The notes under the pieces were generated by a model. That model saw nothing but the letters and a program-made list of their open reading frames with translations, ran no database searches and was not told where the DNA came from. A DNA stretch of 36,056 nucleotides, taken from positions 973 through 37,028 of the forward strand of contig JAGQXQ010000005.1 in assembly GCA_020436535.1 (NCBI GenBank), given 5' to 3'. Source of the stretch: Phaeodactylibacter sp. Lineage in GTDB: Bacteria; Bacteroidota; Bacteroidia; Chitinophagales; Saprospiraceae. Both the position numbers and the translations under genes were made by a program. Position 1 is the stretch's first letter; every line of letters begins with the position of its first letter. Shown one piece after another: positions 1-7,639 of this stretch.

Positions 1-1410
1 CAGCGTTTTATCGAAGGCCTGGGTGTGGAAGTAGAGGCAGTAGAGCAACTGACATCCTACCCTTCGATCCTGGATGGCAGAGTAAAAACCCTTCATCCCA
101 AGGTGTTTGGCGGCCTGCTGGCCCGCCGGGAAGAAGGCCATCTGGCCCAGTTGGAGCAGTACGATATTCCGGAGATCGACCTGGTCATTGTTGACCTCTA
201 TCCCTTTGAAGAAACGCTGGCCGCTACGGATGACGAAGCCGAGATCATCGAAAAGATCGACATCGGCGGGATTGCGCTGATCCGGGGCGCCGCTAAAAAT
301 TTCAACGATGTGGTGGTGGTTCCATCCAAGGCCGAATACGGCCTGTTGCTTCAATTGTTGCAGGAACAGGATGGAGTCAGCAGCCTGGCCGGCCGCAAAG
401 AGCTGGCCCGCCGTGCTTTCCTGGTTTCTTCTCATTATGATACGGCCATTTTCCACTATTTCAATGCCGGCAGGGTAGGGGACACCTTCAAGCAGAGCAT
501 CCCTGACAGCCAGGCCTTGCGATACGGAGAGAACCCTCATCAGGAAGGCGTTTTCTACGGCCGCCTGGAGGATATGTTCGAAAAGATCGGTGGCAAAGAG
601 CTGTCTTACAACAACCTGGTGGATATCGACGCCGCCGTAGGGATGATGCGGGAATTCAGGGAAGCGGCTCCGACTTTTGTAATTCTGAAGCATACCAATT
701 CCTGTGGAGTGGCTACCCGCTCCACCATCCTGCAGGCCTGGACAGACGCCCTGGCCGGCGATAATGTGTCGGCCTTTGGAGGTATTCTGATCAGCAATAC
801 CAGCATCGACCTGGCCACCGCCCGGGAGATCGACAAGATCTTTTACGAAGTGCTCATCGCACCTGCTTTCGATACCGGCGCGCTGGAGTTATTGGCCAAA
901 AAGAAAAAACGCATCCTGCTGCGGATCAAGGACTGGTATGTCAACCATCGCAGTTTCAAGAGCCTGCTCAATGGCGTCATTGAACAGGATACGGACCTGA
1001 AGATAGAAAGTGCGGATGAGCTGAAAACAGTGACCCAAAAGGCGCCGGCGCCGGAAGAGGTGGAAGATCTGCTCTTCGCCAACATTTGCGGTAAGCACCT
1101 CAAGTCGAATACAATTGTCCTGGCGAAAAACAAACAGCTCATCGGTATGGGCTGCGGGCAGACCTCCCGGGTGGATGCCCTGAAGCAAGCGATCCTGAAG
1201 GCGCGCCACTTCGGCTTTGACCTGGAGGGGGCGGTGATGGCTTCTGATGCCTTTTTCCCTTTCCCCGACTGTGTGGAGATCGCCCATGAGGCGGGGATCA
1301 CAGCAGTAGTACAACCGGGAGGGTCGATCAAAGACCAGGATAGCATCGACTTCTGTGATGAGCACGGGATGGCTATGGTGCTGACCGGGATACGCCATTT
1401 CAAACACTGA
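1..1410 (+). CDS. purH: Bifunctional AICAR formyltransferase / IMP cyclohydrolase, 5'-truncated by the window edge
   Basis: Catalyses the last two steps of de novo purine synthesis: formylation of AICAR with 10-formyl-THF and cyclisation to IMP, in the cytoplasm. The frame is open from base 1, so the start lies outside the window; about 469 residues are visible against the roughly 510-530 usual for PurH, so some 40-60 N-terminal residues are missing. The N-terminal MGS-like cyclohydrolase half shows LDGRVKTLHPKVFGGLL. The transformylase half shows RYGENPHQ, KHTNSCG and SAFGGI, and the protein ends in the typical DEHGMAMVLTGIRHFKH. KHTNSCG carries Ser where many homologues have Pro. The stop is 7 nt before coaX, so co-transcription is likely. 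The ATG at base 25 is internal and should not be taken as the start. Confidence 0.97.
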   Translation, partial: QRFIEGLGVEVEAVEQLTSYPSILDGRVKTLHPKVFGGLLARREEGHLAQLEQYDIPEIDLVIVDLYPFEETLAATDDEAEIIEKIDIGGIALIRGAAKNFNDVVVVPSKAEYGLLLQLLQEQDGVSSLAGRKELARRAFLVSSHYDTAIFHYFNAGRVGDTFKQSIPDSQALRYGENPHQEGVFYGRLEDMFEKIGGKELSYNNLVDIDAAVGMMREFREAAPTFVILKHTNSCGVATRSTILQAWTDALAGDNVSAFGGILISNTSIDLATAREIDKIFYEVLIAPAFDTGALELLAKKKKRILLRIKDWYVNHRSFKSLLNGVIEQDTDLKIESADELKTVTQKAPAPEEVEDLLFANICGKHLKSNTIVLAKNKQLIGMGCGQTSRVDALKQAILKARHFGFDLEGAVMASDAFFPFPDCVEIAHEAGITAVVQPGGSIKDQDSIDFCDEHGMAMVLTGIRHFKH

Positions 1411-1417
1411 TCGAGCT

Positions 1418-2152
1418 GTGAACCTGGTAATTGACATTGGCAATACGCGGGTAAAAGCCGGCGTTTTCAGGAATGGAGCGTTGCAATACCGGGAAACCCG
1501 GGAAAATTGGGAAATTGACGATATAATGGCCCTGGCAACCAACCATAATGTTGAAAATGTCATCTTATCTACTGTAGCGGCGGCGGTCGCTGTTCCGTTA
1601 GGGGAAGTTTTGGCGAGCCGTTTTTTCTTTCTGGAGTTGAATGCCGCCACTCCATTGCCGATAGCGAACCAGTACCGAACACCCGACACTTTAGGAAAAG
1701 ACCGCCTGGCTGCGGTGGTGGGCGCTTATTCGCTCTTCCCCGGGCAGGCCTGCCTGGTAGTGGATGCAGGCACCTGTATTACCTATGACCTGCTGAGCAG
1801 CGAAGGCGCCTACCTGGGAGGGAATATTGCTCCGGGCATAGCGATGCGCCTGAAAGCCATGCATGCCTTCACGGCCCGGCTGCCGCTGGTGGAGCAAGGG
1901 CCGATGGGAAACTGGGTGGGCGATAGCACCGAAACCGCTTTACGCAACGGCGGCCAGTTGGGGGCGCTACTGGAAGCGGAGGGCTATTTGAGCTACTGCC
2001 GCTCTCGTTTTGGCGCTCTGCGAGCCATTTTTACAGGTGGCGATGCGGATTTTTTTGTAAAAAACCTGAAAAGCGAGATATTTGTGAATCACAATTTAGT
2101 CCTTATAGGGCTGGATCAAATCTTAAACTATAATGTTAAGCGTTTGGAGTAG
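1418..2152 (+). CDS. coaX: Type III pantothenate kinase
   Basis: Phosphorylates pantothenate, the first step of coenzyme A synthesis, in the cytoplasm. The 244-residue length is normal for CoaX. The ASKHA-fold phosphate motif DIGNTRVK (residues 6-13), the LGKDRLAA segment (about 92-99) and VVDAGTCITYD (about 114-124, with the catalytic-type Asp116) are followed by GGNIAPG, all type III hallmarks. The start is GTG at 1418, which places MNLVIDIGNT at the N-terminus as in the family; no ATG lies upstream in frame after the purH stop. The gene follows purH by 7 nt and its last 20 nt overlap the next gene, so translation of the two is probably coupled. Confidence 0.96.
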   Translation: MNLVIDIGNTRVKAGVFRNGALQYRETRENWEIDDIMALATNHNVENVILSTVAAAVAVPLGEVLASRFFFLELNAATPLPIANQYRTPDTLGKDRLAAVVGAYSLFPGQACLVVDAGTCITYDLLSSEGAYLGGNIAPGIAMRLKAMHAFTARLPLVEQGPMGNWVGDSTETALRNGGQLGALLEAEGYLSYCRSRFGALRAIFTGGDADFFVKNLKSEIFVNHNLVLIGLDQILNYNVKRLE

Positions 2153-3485
2153 AATTGTTGGAACGGCAGCCCTCTGTTGCTGCACATGGGCTGTGTTTGC
2201 GCAAAACGCTACCATCACCCCTAAGATCAACTCTCCCTTTTCCCGTTTCGGGCTGGGCAATTTCGTGAGTCAATACTATGCCGGCCCGGGCGGTATGGGC
2301 GGCCTGAGCGCCGCTTTTCACGACCCCTATCACCTCAATACCATTAATCCTGCCTCGTTGGCCAGTTTGCAGTCCACTGCCTTTGAAGTCGGCCTGAACG
2401 CCCAATATTCCGGGCTGAAGAGCGACGGCGCTTCGGAGAGCATCTGGAGTGGCAACCTGAACTACATGGCGCTCGGATTCCCTTTGATCAACCCGATCAA
2501 TGAGGCGCTGGACCGCAAGCGCTCGAAATTTGGCTTGGGCATGGCCTTCGCGCTGCAGCCTTATACCGTGGTAGGCTACAACATCGAATCAACCTCTGAT
2601 CAGGAAGATCTGGGGCCGACCACCAACTTTCTTAAAGGCACAGGGGGGACCAACCGGTTGCTATGGAGCAATGCGGTGAAGTATAAAGGGTTCAGCGGAG
2701 GCGTTACTTTGGGCTACCTATTCGGGCAGCTAACCAACAGCCGGCGGGTAGAATTTGACAGCGTCGAACTGGCCTATGTCACCGAATTTCTCGATGAGGT
2801 CAGTATCAATGGCTTTTTTTGGGAGGCCGGCCTGCAGTACACCCATGAATTTAAGAAACTCAAGGCCACTGGCGAACTGGAGCCGTCCGGGCGCAGGCTT
2901 ATCATCGGGCTGAATGGCAATTCCTCAGATAATTTCAATACCAATACCAGCCGCTTTGCCGAGCGGTTCAACTCCAGCTATGGCGTTCAGGATACTATTT
3001 TCAATGAAACCGGCGTGAAGCAAAAAGGGACATTGCCGTCAGACCTGTCTATAGGTGTCATGTATGAGAATGTCAACGATTTTCGTTTTGGCGTGGAATA
3101 CGGTATCGAAAACTGGAGCGAATACGTCAATGAAGCCAAGCCGGATTCATCGCTTTTGGATACCTGGCGCATTAGAGCCGGGATGGAATGGATACCGGAT
3201 TATCAGTCATATAACAACTACTTCGAGCGGATGCGCTACCGCTTCGGGTTCTATTACGGGCTGGATCCCCGCAGCTTCGAAGGTGAACAGCTGAAAGAGT
3301 ATGGTGTGTCCCTGGGTTTTGGGTTTCCCATCATCATGAGCCGGCAACGCGTTTCCTTTGTCAACCTGTCGCTGGAAGCCGGCCAATTTGGCCTTTCTGA
3401 TACTTTACGCGAAACTTTCGTCAAAATGACATTAGGGTTTACACTCAACGATAACACTTGGTTTTTCAAACGAAAATTTAATTAA
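2133..3485 (+). CDS. Predicted outer-membrane beta-barrel protein next to coaX
   Basis: A 450-residue protein starting inside the 3' end of coaX (20-nt overlap). The first 23 residues form a signal peptide (hydrophobic stretch ending in AVFAQ, then NATITPK). The rest has the alternating aromatic/polar pattern, many Gly and Asn, and a C-terminal strand ending FFKRKFN after LNDNTWF, as expected of an outer-membrane barrel. SRFGLGNF near the mature N-terminus and the GFGFP-containing strand near the end resemble Bacteroidota FadL/PorV-like barrels. From general knowledge of Bacteroidota genomes, an outer-membrane protein and a TPR protein often follow coaX, sometimes with lptC; lptC is absent here. 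The substrate is unknown. Function is inference; surface location is well supported. Confidence 0.8.
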   Translation: MLSVWSRIVGTAALCCCTWAVFAQNATITPKINSPFSRFGLGNFVSQYYAGPGGMGGLSAAFHDPYHLNTINPASLASLQSTAFEVGLNAQYSGLKSDGASESIWSGNLNYMALGFPLINPINEALDRKRSKFGLGMAFALQPYTVVGYNIESTSDQEDLGPTTNFLKGTGGTNRLLWSNAVKYKGFSGGVTLGYLFGQLTNSRRVEFDSVELAYVTEFLDEVSINGFFWEAGLQYTHEFKKLKATGELEPSGRRLIIGLNGNSSDNFNTNTSRFAERFNSSYGVQDTIFNETGVKQKGTLPSDLSIGVMYENVNDFRFGVEYGIENWSEYVNEAKPDSSLLDTWRIRAGMEWIPDYQSYNNYFERMRYRFGFYYGLDPRSFEGEQLKEYGVSLGFGFPIIMSRQRVSFVNLSLEAGQFGLSDTLRETFVKMTLGFTLNDNTWFFKRKFN

Positions 3486-3487
3486 TT

Positions 3488-4891
3488 ATGAAGGTATTAC
3501 GCATTTCGTTTATAGCGCTCATGCTGTTGAGCTTCTTCTCTGCCTCACTTATGGCGCAGTGTGAGACGTGGAATAACTCCCCCAAAAAAGAAGAGGCGGA
3601 AAATGCTCACGTTTTATATCGGGGCATTGTAAAAGGAAAGGATGCTGCTGAACTCGAAAGCGTCAGCGCTGAAGAGTTTAAAATGGCTTATACCAACTGG
3701 AAAAAGGCCTATGACATTGCTCCTGCCGCCGACGGACAGCGCCCTTCTCACTATTCCGACGGCCGCAACCTGCTGAAGGTTAAGTACAAGCGCACCACGG
3801 ATGAAGCGGAGAAGAAGGAGATTGCCGCCAAAATACTGGAGCTATACGACCAACAGGCCCAATGTTATGAAAATGAAGCCTTTCTGATGGGCCGTAAAGC
3901 CTTCGATATGTTCTACATGCCGGAATACGGCTATCGGGAAGCTACCTATGAAGCCTTTAAAAAAGCGCTGGAGCTAGGCGGTAATGATGCTGAATACATC
4001 CTGCTGGAGCCGATGGCGCAGCTCCTGGTCTACTTCTATAAATCAAAAAAGATCGACCAGGCGGAAACGCAAAAAGTGTACAGCCAGTTGGAAGAGCTCG
4101 CTGACTACAACATTGAAAACAATGAACGCTTTGGTGCTTACTACAAGGATTCCAAAGCCCGTATGACCTCTCAATTCAAAGAAATCGAAGATGAAGTGTT
4201 CGACTGCGCCTACTTCAAGAAAAAGCTGTTGCCGGATTACGAAGCCAACAAGGACAGCCTGAATATCATCCAGTATGTCTATGTGAAATTGAGACAACAG
4301 GGCTGTGACAGCACCGAGGCAAAAATGGTGGAAATAAGAACCGCTTACGAAACCCTGGCCGCCAAGATCAATATCGAGCGGGAAAAGACACGCCGGGATT
4401 CAAACGCCTGTTATGACGCCAGCCAGCTGCAGCAGGAAGGCGATTACAGCCGCGCCTTGTCTCGTTATGAAGAGTGCCTGACGACCACCACAGAACCCGA
4501 AACGCGCGCTCAAGTCTATTACAGTATCGCCTCTATCAAGTTGTATCGCCAGAATAATGCCGGGGGTGCTATTTCGGCCGCCCGCCAGGCTGCCAGCCTC
4601 AAATCCGGTTGGGGCCGCCCCTACCTGCTCATCGGTGATGCCTACGCTAAAATGGGCCGCGGTTGTGATGACTGGAATTCCCGACTGGCAGTCATAGCTG
4701 CTATTGAGAAATATAGTTACGCCAAATCCATCGATGGAGATGTGGCCGACGACGCCAACAAACGGATCGGCCAGTATTCCGACGCTTTGCCTGCCCGCCA
4801 GGACGGTTTTATGCGCGGCCTGAAGGAAGGCCAGTCTGTACCCGTTGGTTGTGGTATCGGCGAGACGGTGAGGCTGCGGTTTAAGGATTAG
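3488..4891 (+). CDS. Secreted TPR-containing protein
   Basis: A 467-residue protein beginning 3 nt after the preceding outer-membrane protein, so in the same operon. The N-terminus MKVLRISFIALMLL with a cleavage site near SLMAQC is a signal peptide. The body is helical and charged; the clearest TPR-type pair is at about residues 318-390, where a YSRALSRYEECL helix is followed by YYSIASIKLYRQ and a YLLIGDAYAKMG helix. Several Cys are conserved-looking (QCE at the mature N-terminus, QCYE, DCAYF, GCDS, ECL, GCD, GCG), which could form disulfides in the periplasm. TPR proteins at this position are probably scaffolds in envelope assembly together with the barrel encoded just upstream. No enzymatic motif was seen. 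Confidence 0.8.
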   Translation: MKVLRISFIALMLLSFFSASLMAQCETWNNSPKKEEAENAHVLYRGIVKGKDAAELESVSAEEFKMAYTNWKKAYDIAPAADGQRPSHYSDGRNLLKVKYKRTTDEAEKKEIAAKILELYDQQAQCYENEAFLMGRKAFDMFYMPEYGYREATYEAFKKALELGGNDAEYILLEPMAQLLVYFYKSKKIDQAETQKVYSQLEELADYNIENNERFGAYYKDSKARMTSQFKEIEDEVFDCAYFKKKLLPDYEANKDSLNIIQYVYVKLRQQGCDSTEAKMVEIRTAYETLAAKINIEREKTRRDSNACYDASQLQQEGDYSRALSRYEECLTTTTEPETRAQVYYSIASIKLYRQNNAGGAISAARQAASLKSGWGRPYLLIGDAYAKMGRGCDDWNSRLAVIAAIEKYSYAKSIDGDVADDANKRIGQYSDALPARQDGFMRGLKEGQSVPVGCGIGETVRLRFKD

Positions 4892-4898
4892 GAGGTTT

Positions 4899-4957
4899 GG
4901 AGTTCGGATGTTCGGAGTTCGCAGGTCGAATCTCCGAACTCCGAACTTGCGAACTCC
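4899..4957. repeat. Inverted array of GTTCGGA-type heptads between convergent genes
   Basis: The left arm (4899-4924) and right arm (4932-4957) are 26 nt each and complementary at about 22 positions, with a short loop. Each arm is built from 7-8 nt units such as GTTCGGA and GTTCGCAG. It fills the 74-nt gap between the TPR gene stop and the nadE stop, so it could act as a two-way terminator, although no T-run follows the stem. The same kind of unit recurs at the right end of the window. Confidence 0.75.
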
Positions 4958-4965
4958 GTACTCTC

Positions 4966-6603
4966 CTACGCCAAATACTTCCCTACGATCGGCATCCGCC
5001 GGCCCATGCCGAAGGCTTTGTCCGATACCCGCAGTACCGGCGCCATCTGATGGCGTTTGAATTCATTGATGTTCACCAGGCGCAGTACTCGCCGCACTAG
5101 CTTCTCGTCATAGCCCATCTCGATGATATCCTGTGGGCTTTTCCGCTTTTCGATATAATGGAAAAGGATTTCGTCCAGCTCCTCGTAGGGGGGCAGGCTG
5201 TCGGTGTCTTTCTGATTGGGGCGCAGCTCGGCGGATGGCGGCTTGGTGATGGTGTTTTCGGGAATGACTTCTCCTTCCCGGTTGATGTAACGTGCCATTT
5301 CGAAGACTTCCGTCTTATAGAGGTCCCCGATGACGGACAGGCCGCCGCACATGTCACCGTAGAGGGTACCGTATCCGACCGCCGCCTCGCTCTTGTTGGA
5401 AGTGTTGAGCAGGATGTTGCCAAATTTATTGCTCATGGCCATCAGCAGGTTGCCGCGGGCACGGGCCTGCAGGTTCTCTTCGGCGATGTTGAACTCCTGG
5501 CCCCAGAATTGAGGCTTCAACGCCTCCATAAAAGCATTATAAATACCCTCGATGGGGATAATATCGTACTGCACGCCCAGGTTTTCGGCGAGCTGCCGGG
5601 CATCGTGGATGGAATGGCCGGAAGAGTACTGGGAAGGCATTAGCAATACCCGTACATTTTCCGGCCCCAGGGCGCGCACCGCCAGCACGGTGGCCAGAGC
5701 CGAGTCGATGCCGCCCGACAAGCCCAGGATGGCCCGCCGAAAGCCCAGCTTCCCGAAGTAATCGCGGATACCGGTGACCAGAGCGTCGTGCATCAGGCGC
5801 ATCTTCTCCTTGGGCTGTTCCTGGCTACGCCCTCCTTTTTGTACCTCCGCCAGGTCGTAGGTTCGAATGCATTCCTCGAAGTAGGGTAGTTCATCGAAGA
5901 CCTTCTCATCGGGAGAAACCACCAGAGAGCCCCCGTCAAAGATGAGCTCCGTCTGGGCGCCGCAGTGGTTGACGTAGAACATCGGAATACCATAGCGCAG
6001 CACGTTGGCCTGCACGATGCGAATGCGCGTCTTCGCCTGCGAATAGCTGAAGGGCGAAGCCGAGAGGTTGAGAATGAAATCCGGCCGCTGGGTGATCATC
6101 TCATCCATGGGGCAGACCGTGTAGAGCGGGTTTTCGTTGCCGATGTTCCAAATGTCTTCGCAGATGGTCAGGGCAATGCGTTTGCCCCGGTATTCCACCA
6201 CCCGCCATTCGGTTGCCGGCTCGAAGTAGCGGTATTCATCGAAGATGTCGTAGGTGGGCAGCAGGGTCTTGTATTGTACCTGTTGCACTCGGCCGTCCGC
6301 CAGAAAATAAGCGGCGTTGTAGTGGTCTTTGCCTTCCACCACCGGGTTTTTGGTAGGCGAGCCCACCACAATGGCGATGCCCTGGGCCGCTTTTGCCAGT
6401 TCCTGTACCGAGTGCTCCGCCAGCTCGATAAAGTCTTCGAACTCCAGAAAATCGCGGGGCGGATAGCCGACAGTGGCCAGCTCGGAGAAGCAGATAAGGC
6501 CGGCGCCCTGGCTTTTGGCTTCCTTTACAGCCCATAGCATCTTGCCGAGGTTGCCTTCGAAGTTGCCGATGTGGAAATTGAGTTGAGCGATGGCTATTTT
6601 CAT
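4966..6603 (-). CDS. nadE: Glutamine-hydrolysing NAD+ synthase
   Basis: Makes NAD+ from nicotinate adenine dinucleotide, ATP and glutamine-derived ammonia. The 545-residue protein has two domains. The N-terminal nitrilase-fold glutaminase (about 1-255) has the triad Glu41 (FSELATVGYPP), Lys112 (YKTLLPTYD) and Cys148 (LTICEDIW). The C-terminal synthetase has the ATP-pyrophosphatase loop LSGGIDSALAT (SGGIDS at 296-301) and the typical NTSNKSEAAVGYGTLYGDM segment followed by the DLYKTEVF motif. Length and order match the bacterial glutamine-dependent form. Start ATG at 6603; a good promoter lies just upstream. It is transcribed alone, convergent with the coaX operon. Confidence 0.97.
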   Translation of the reverse strand: MKIAIAQLNFHIGNFEGNLGKMLWAVKEAKSQGAGLICFSELATVGYPPRDFLEFEDFIELAEHSVQELAKAAQGIAIVVGSPTKNPVVEGKDHYNAAYFLADGRVQQVQYKTLLPTYDIFDEYRYFEPATEWRVVEYRGKRIALTICEDIWNIGNENPLYTVCPMDEMITQRPDFILNLSASPFSYSQAKTRIRIVQANVLRYGIPMFYVNHCGAQTELIFDGGSLVVSPDEKVFDELPYFEECIRTYDLAEVQKGGRSQEQPKEKMRLMHDALVTGIRDYFGKLGFRRAILGLSGGIDSALATVLAVRALGPENVRVLLMPSQYSSGHSIHDARQLAENLGVQYDIIPIEGIYNAFMEALKPQFWGQEFNIAEENLQARARGNLLMAMSNKFGNILLNTSNKSEAAVGYGTLYGDMCGGLSVIGDLYKTEVFEMARYINREGEVIPENTITKPPSAELRPNQKDTDSLPPYEELDEILFHYIEKRKSPQDIIEMGYDEKLVRRVLRLVNINEFKRHQMAPVLRVSDKAFGMGRRMPIVGKYLA

Positions 6604-6631
6604 GTGAGGTGGAAGTTCTGTTTTGAAGAGA

Positions 6632-6664
6632 CAAAGATAGGGATGGTTAGTTTAAAAGTCAAAC
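6632..6664 (-). promoter_or_regulatory. Bacteroidota-type promoter of nadE
   Basis: On the minus strand a TTTG (-33 element, plus-strand 6661-6664) is followed after 21 nt by TATCTTTG (-7 element, plus-strand 6632-6639). This fits the known Bacteroidota consensus TTTG-N19-21-TAnnTTTG. It sits 29-61 nt upstream of the nadE ATG. Confidence 0.7.
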
Positions 6665-6675
6665 TAAGTTTTGAG

Positions 6676-6733
6676 TGTTGAGGCAACACTTCCTGCCCAA
6701 CGGTGGCTTGAGGAAGGAAGTGTCGCCTCAACA
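6676..6733. repeat. 20-bp imperfect inverted repeat between nadE and the toxin-antitoxin pair
   Basis: Arms 6676-6695 and 6714-6733 match at 18 of 20 positions (outer sequence TGTTGAGGC), with an 18-nt spacer. It lies upstream of both divergent promoters. No T-run follows, so a terminator is unlikely; it could be a small mobile-element remnant or a structural repeat. Confidence 0.7.
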
Positions 6734-6744
6734 TGCCCTATATC

Positions 6745-6810
6745 TTGAATTTGAAAATGAAAACAATTATCTTTGAACCAAATATGGTTCGTAAATAATT
6801 ACCTTGGTTC
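6745..6810 (+). promoter_or_regulatory. Promoter and probable operator of the toxin-antitoxin operon
   Basis: TATCTTTG at 6768-6775 fits the Bacteroidota -7 element, with a TTG at 6745-6747 twenty nt upstream. Immediately downstream are GAACCA (6775-6780) and TGGTTC (6785-6790), a perfect 6-bp inverted repeat with a 4-nt spacer, and a third half-site TTGGTTC at 6804-6810. These flank the expected transcription start and end 3 nt before the antitoxin ATG. Binding of the ribbon-helix-helix antitoxin here, repressing its own operon, is inference from how such pairs usually work. Confidence 0.6.
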
Positions 6811-6813
6811 AAT

Positions 6814-7071
6814 ATGAAATCCATTACCATACACAACCTGGACAGCCGCCTGGCCACCCTGATAGAGCGGCGTGCCAAGGAGGAAGGCGTCAGTATGAAC
6901 AAGCTGATCAAAGGCTTGCTGGCGCAGGCTTTAGGTTTATCCACTCAACACAGGCAAGATAGAGAGGAAGAATTTAAGGATTTATTCGGCAGTTGGAGCC
7001 AAGCGGAGTTCGACGAGTTCGAAAAACAAACCGAAGATTTTCGAACCATACATCCGGATGACTGGGCATGA
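6814..7071 (+). CDS. Ribbon-helix-helix antitoxin (VapB/FitA-like)
   Basis: An 85-residue protein. Residues 1-42 (MKSITIHNLDSRLATLIERR, then a helix with EEGVSMNKLIKGLLAQAL) follow the ribbon-helix-helix plan: a short beta strand ending in NLD, then two helices. The acidic, aromatic C-terminus (LFGSWSQAEFDEFEKQTEDF) would wrap around and inhibit the toxin. The stop overlaps the toxin start (ATGA), the usual coupled arrangement. It should bind both its own operator and the PIN toxin encoded next. Family assignment is firm at the fold level; subfamily (VapB versus FitA/StbC-like) is uncertain. Confidence 0.85.
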   Translation: MKSITIHNLDSRLATLIERRAKEEGVSMNKLIKGLLAQALGLSTQHRQDREEEFKDLFGSWSQAEFDEFEKQTEDFRTIHPDDWA

Positions 7072-7466
7072 GTAAGATTCTTCTGGACACGAATGCTTAC
7101 AGCCGCTACCTCCTGGGAGACGAGGCTGTTCTGGGCCGCCTGGCCGGCGCCGATATCATTTACATGTCTGTTTTTGTTATAGGGGAGCTTTTTTATGGAT
7201 ATGCTCTGGGAACCAAAGAGGTTGAAAACCGTGAAAAGCTGAGCATTTTTCTGGAAAAGCCTGGCGTATTTCTGCTCGACGCCACCAAAGATACATCCGA
7301 GTTTTTTGCCTCTATAAAAAAGCAACTCAAAACGAACGGTACACTCATTCCCCTGAACGACGTCTGGATCGCCGCTCATACCATGGAAATGGGAGCAGAA
7401 CTGCTCACCTACGATAAGCACTTTCAACACATCCCCGGCCTGCGCCTGTGGAAAGAACGCTCCTGA
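7068..7466 (+). CDS. PIN-domain toxin ribonuclease (VapC-like)
   Basis: A 132-residue protein, normal size for VapC. The four acidic metal-binding residues of the PIN fold are visible: Asp7 in LLDTNA, Glu40 in VIGELFYG, Asp98 in LNDVWIAA and Asp116 in TYDKHFQ. The family is a Mg-dependent endoribonuclease that typically cuts tRNA or rRNA and stops translation until the antitoxin is restored. It starts in a 4-nt ATGA overlap with the antitoxin gene. All catalytic residues are present, so the module looks intact. The RNA target cannot be told from sequence. Confidence 0.92.
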   Translation: MSKILLDTNAYSRYLLGDEAVLGRLAGADIIYMSVFVIGELFYGYALGTKEVENREKLSIFLEKPGVFLLDATKDTSEFFASIKKQLKTNGTLIPLNDVWIAAHTMEMGAELLTYDKHFQHIPGLRLWKERS

Positions 7467-7495
7467 AATGCCCCGCCCCACCCACAATAATTTCT

Positions 7496-7503
7496 TATCT
7501 TTG
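7496..7503 (+). promoter_or_regulatory. Possible -7 element upstream of dnaX
   Basis: TATCTTTG fits TAnnTTTG and lies 137 nt before the dnaX start, just after the toxin gene. No clear TTTG was found 19-21 nt upstream, so this is a weak call. Confidence 0.35.
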
Positions 7504-7639
7504 GAAATAGAAATCATTTGCCAATATTTGGCAGAGGAAATCTTTTGCCACGAAAACACCAATACACGAAACCCCACAAAAAAATTAGTGCGGATTTAGA
7601 GCTTTCGTGCTTTTGCGGCAAAAACAACGGAGGTCCAGC

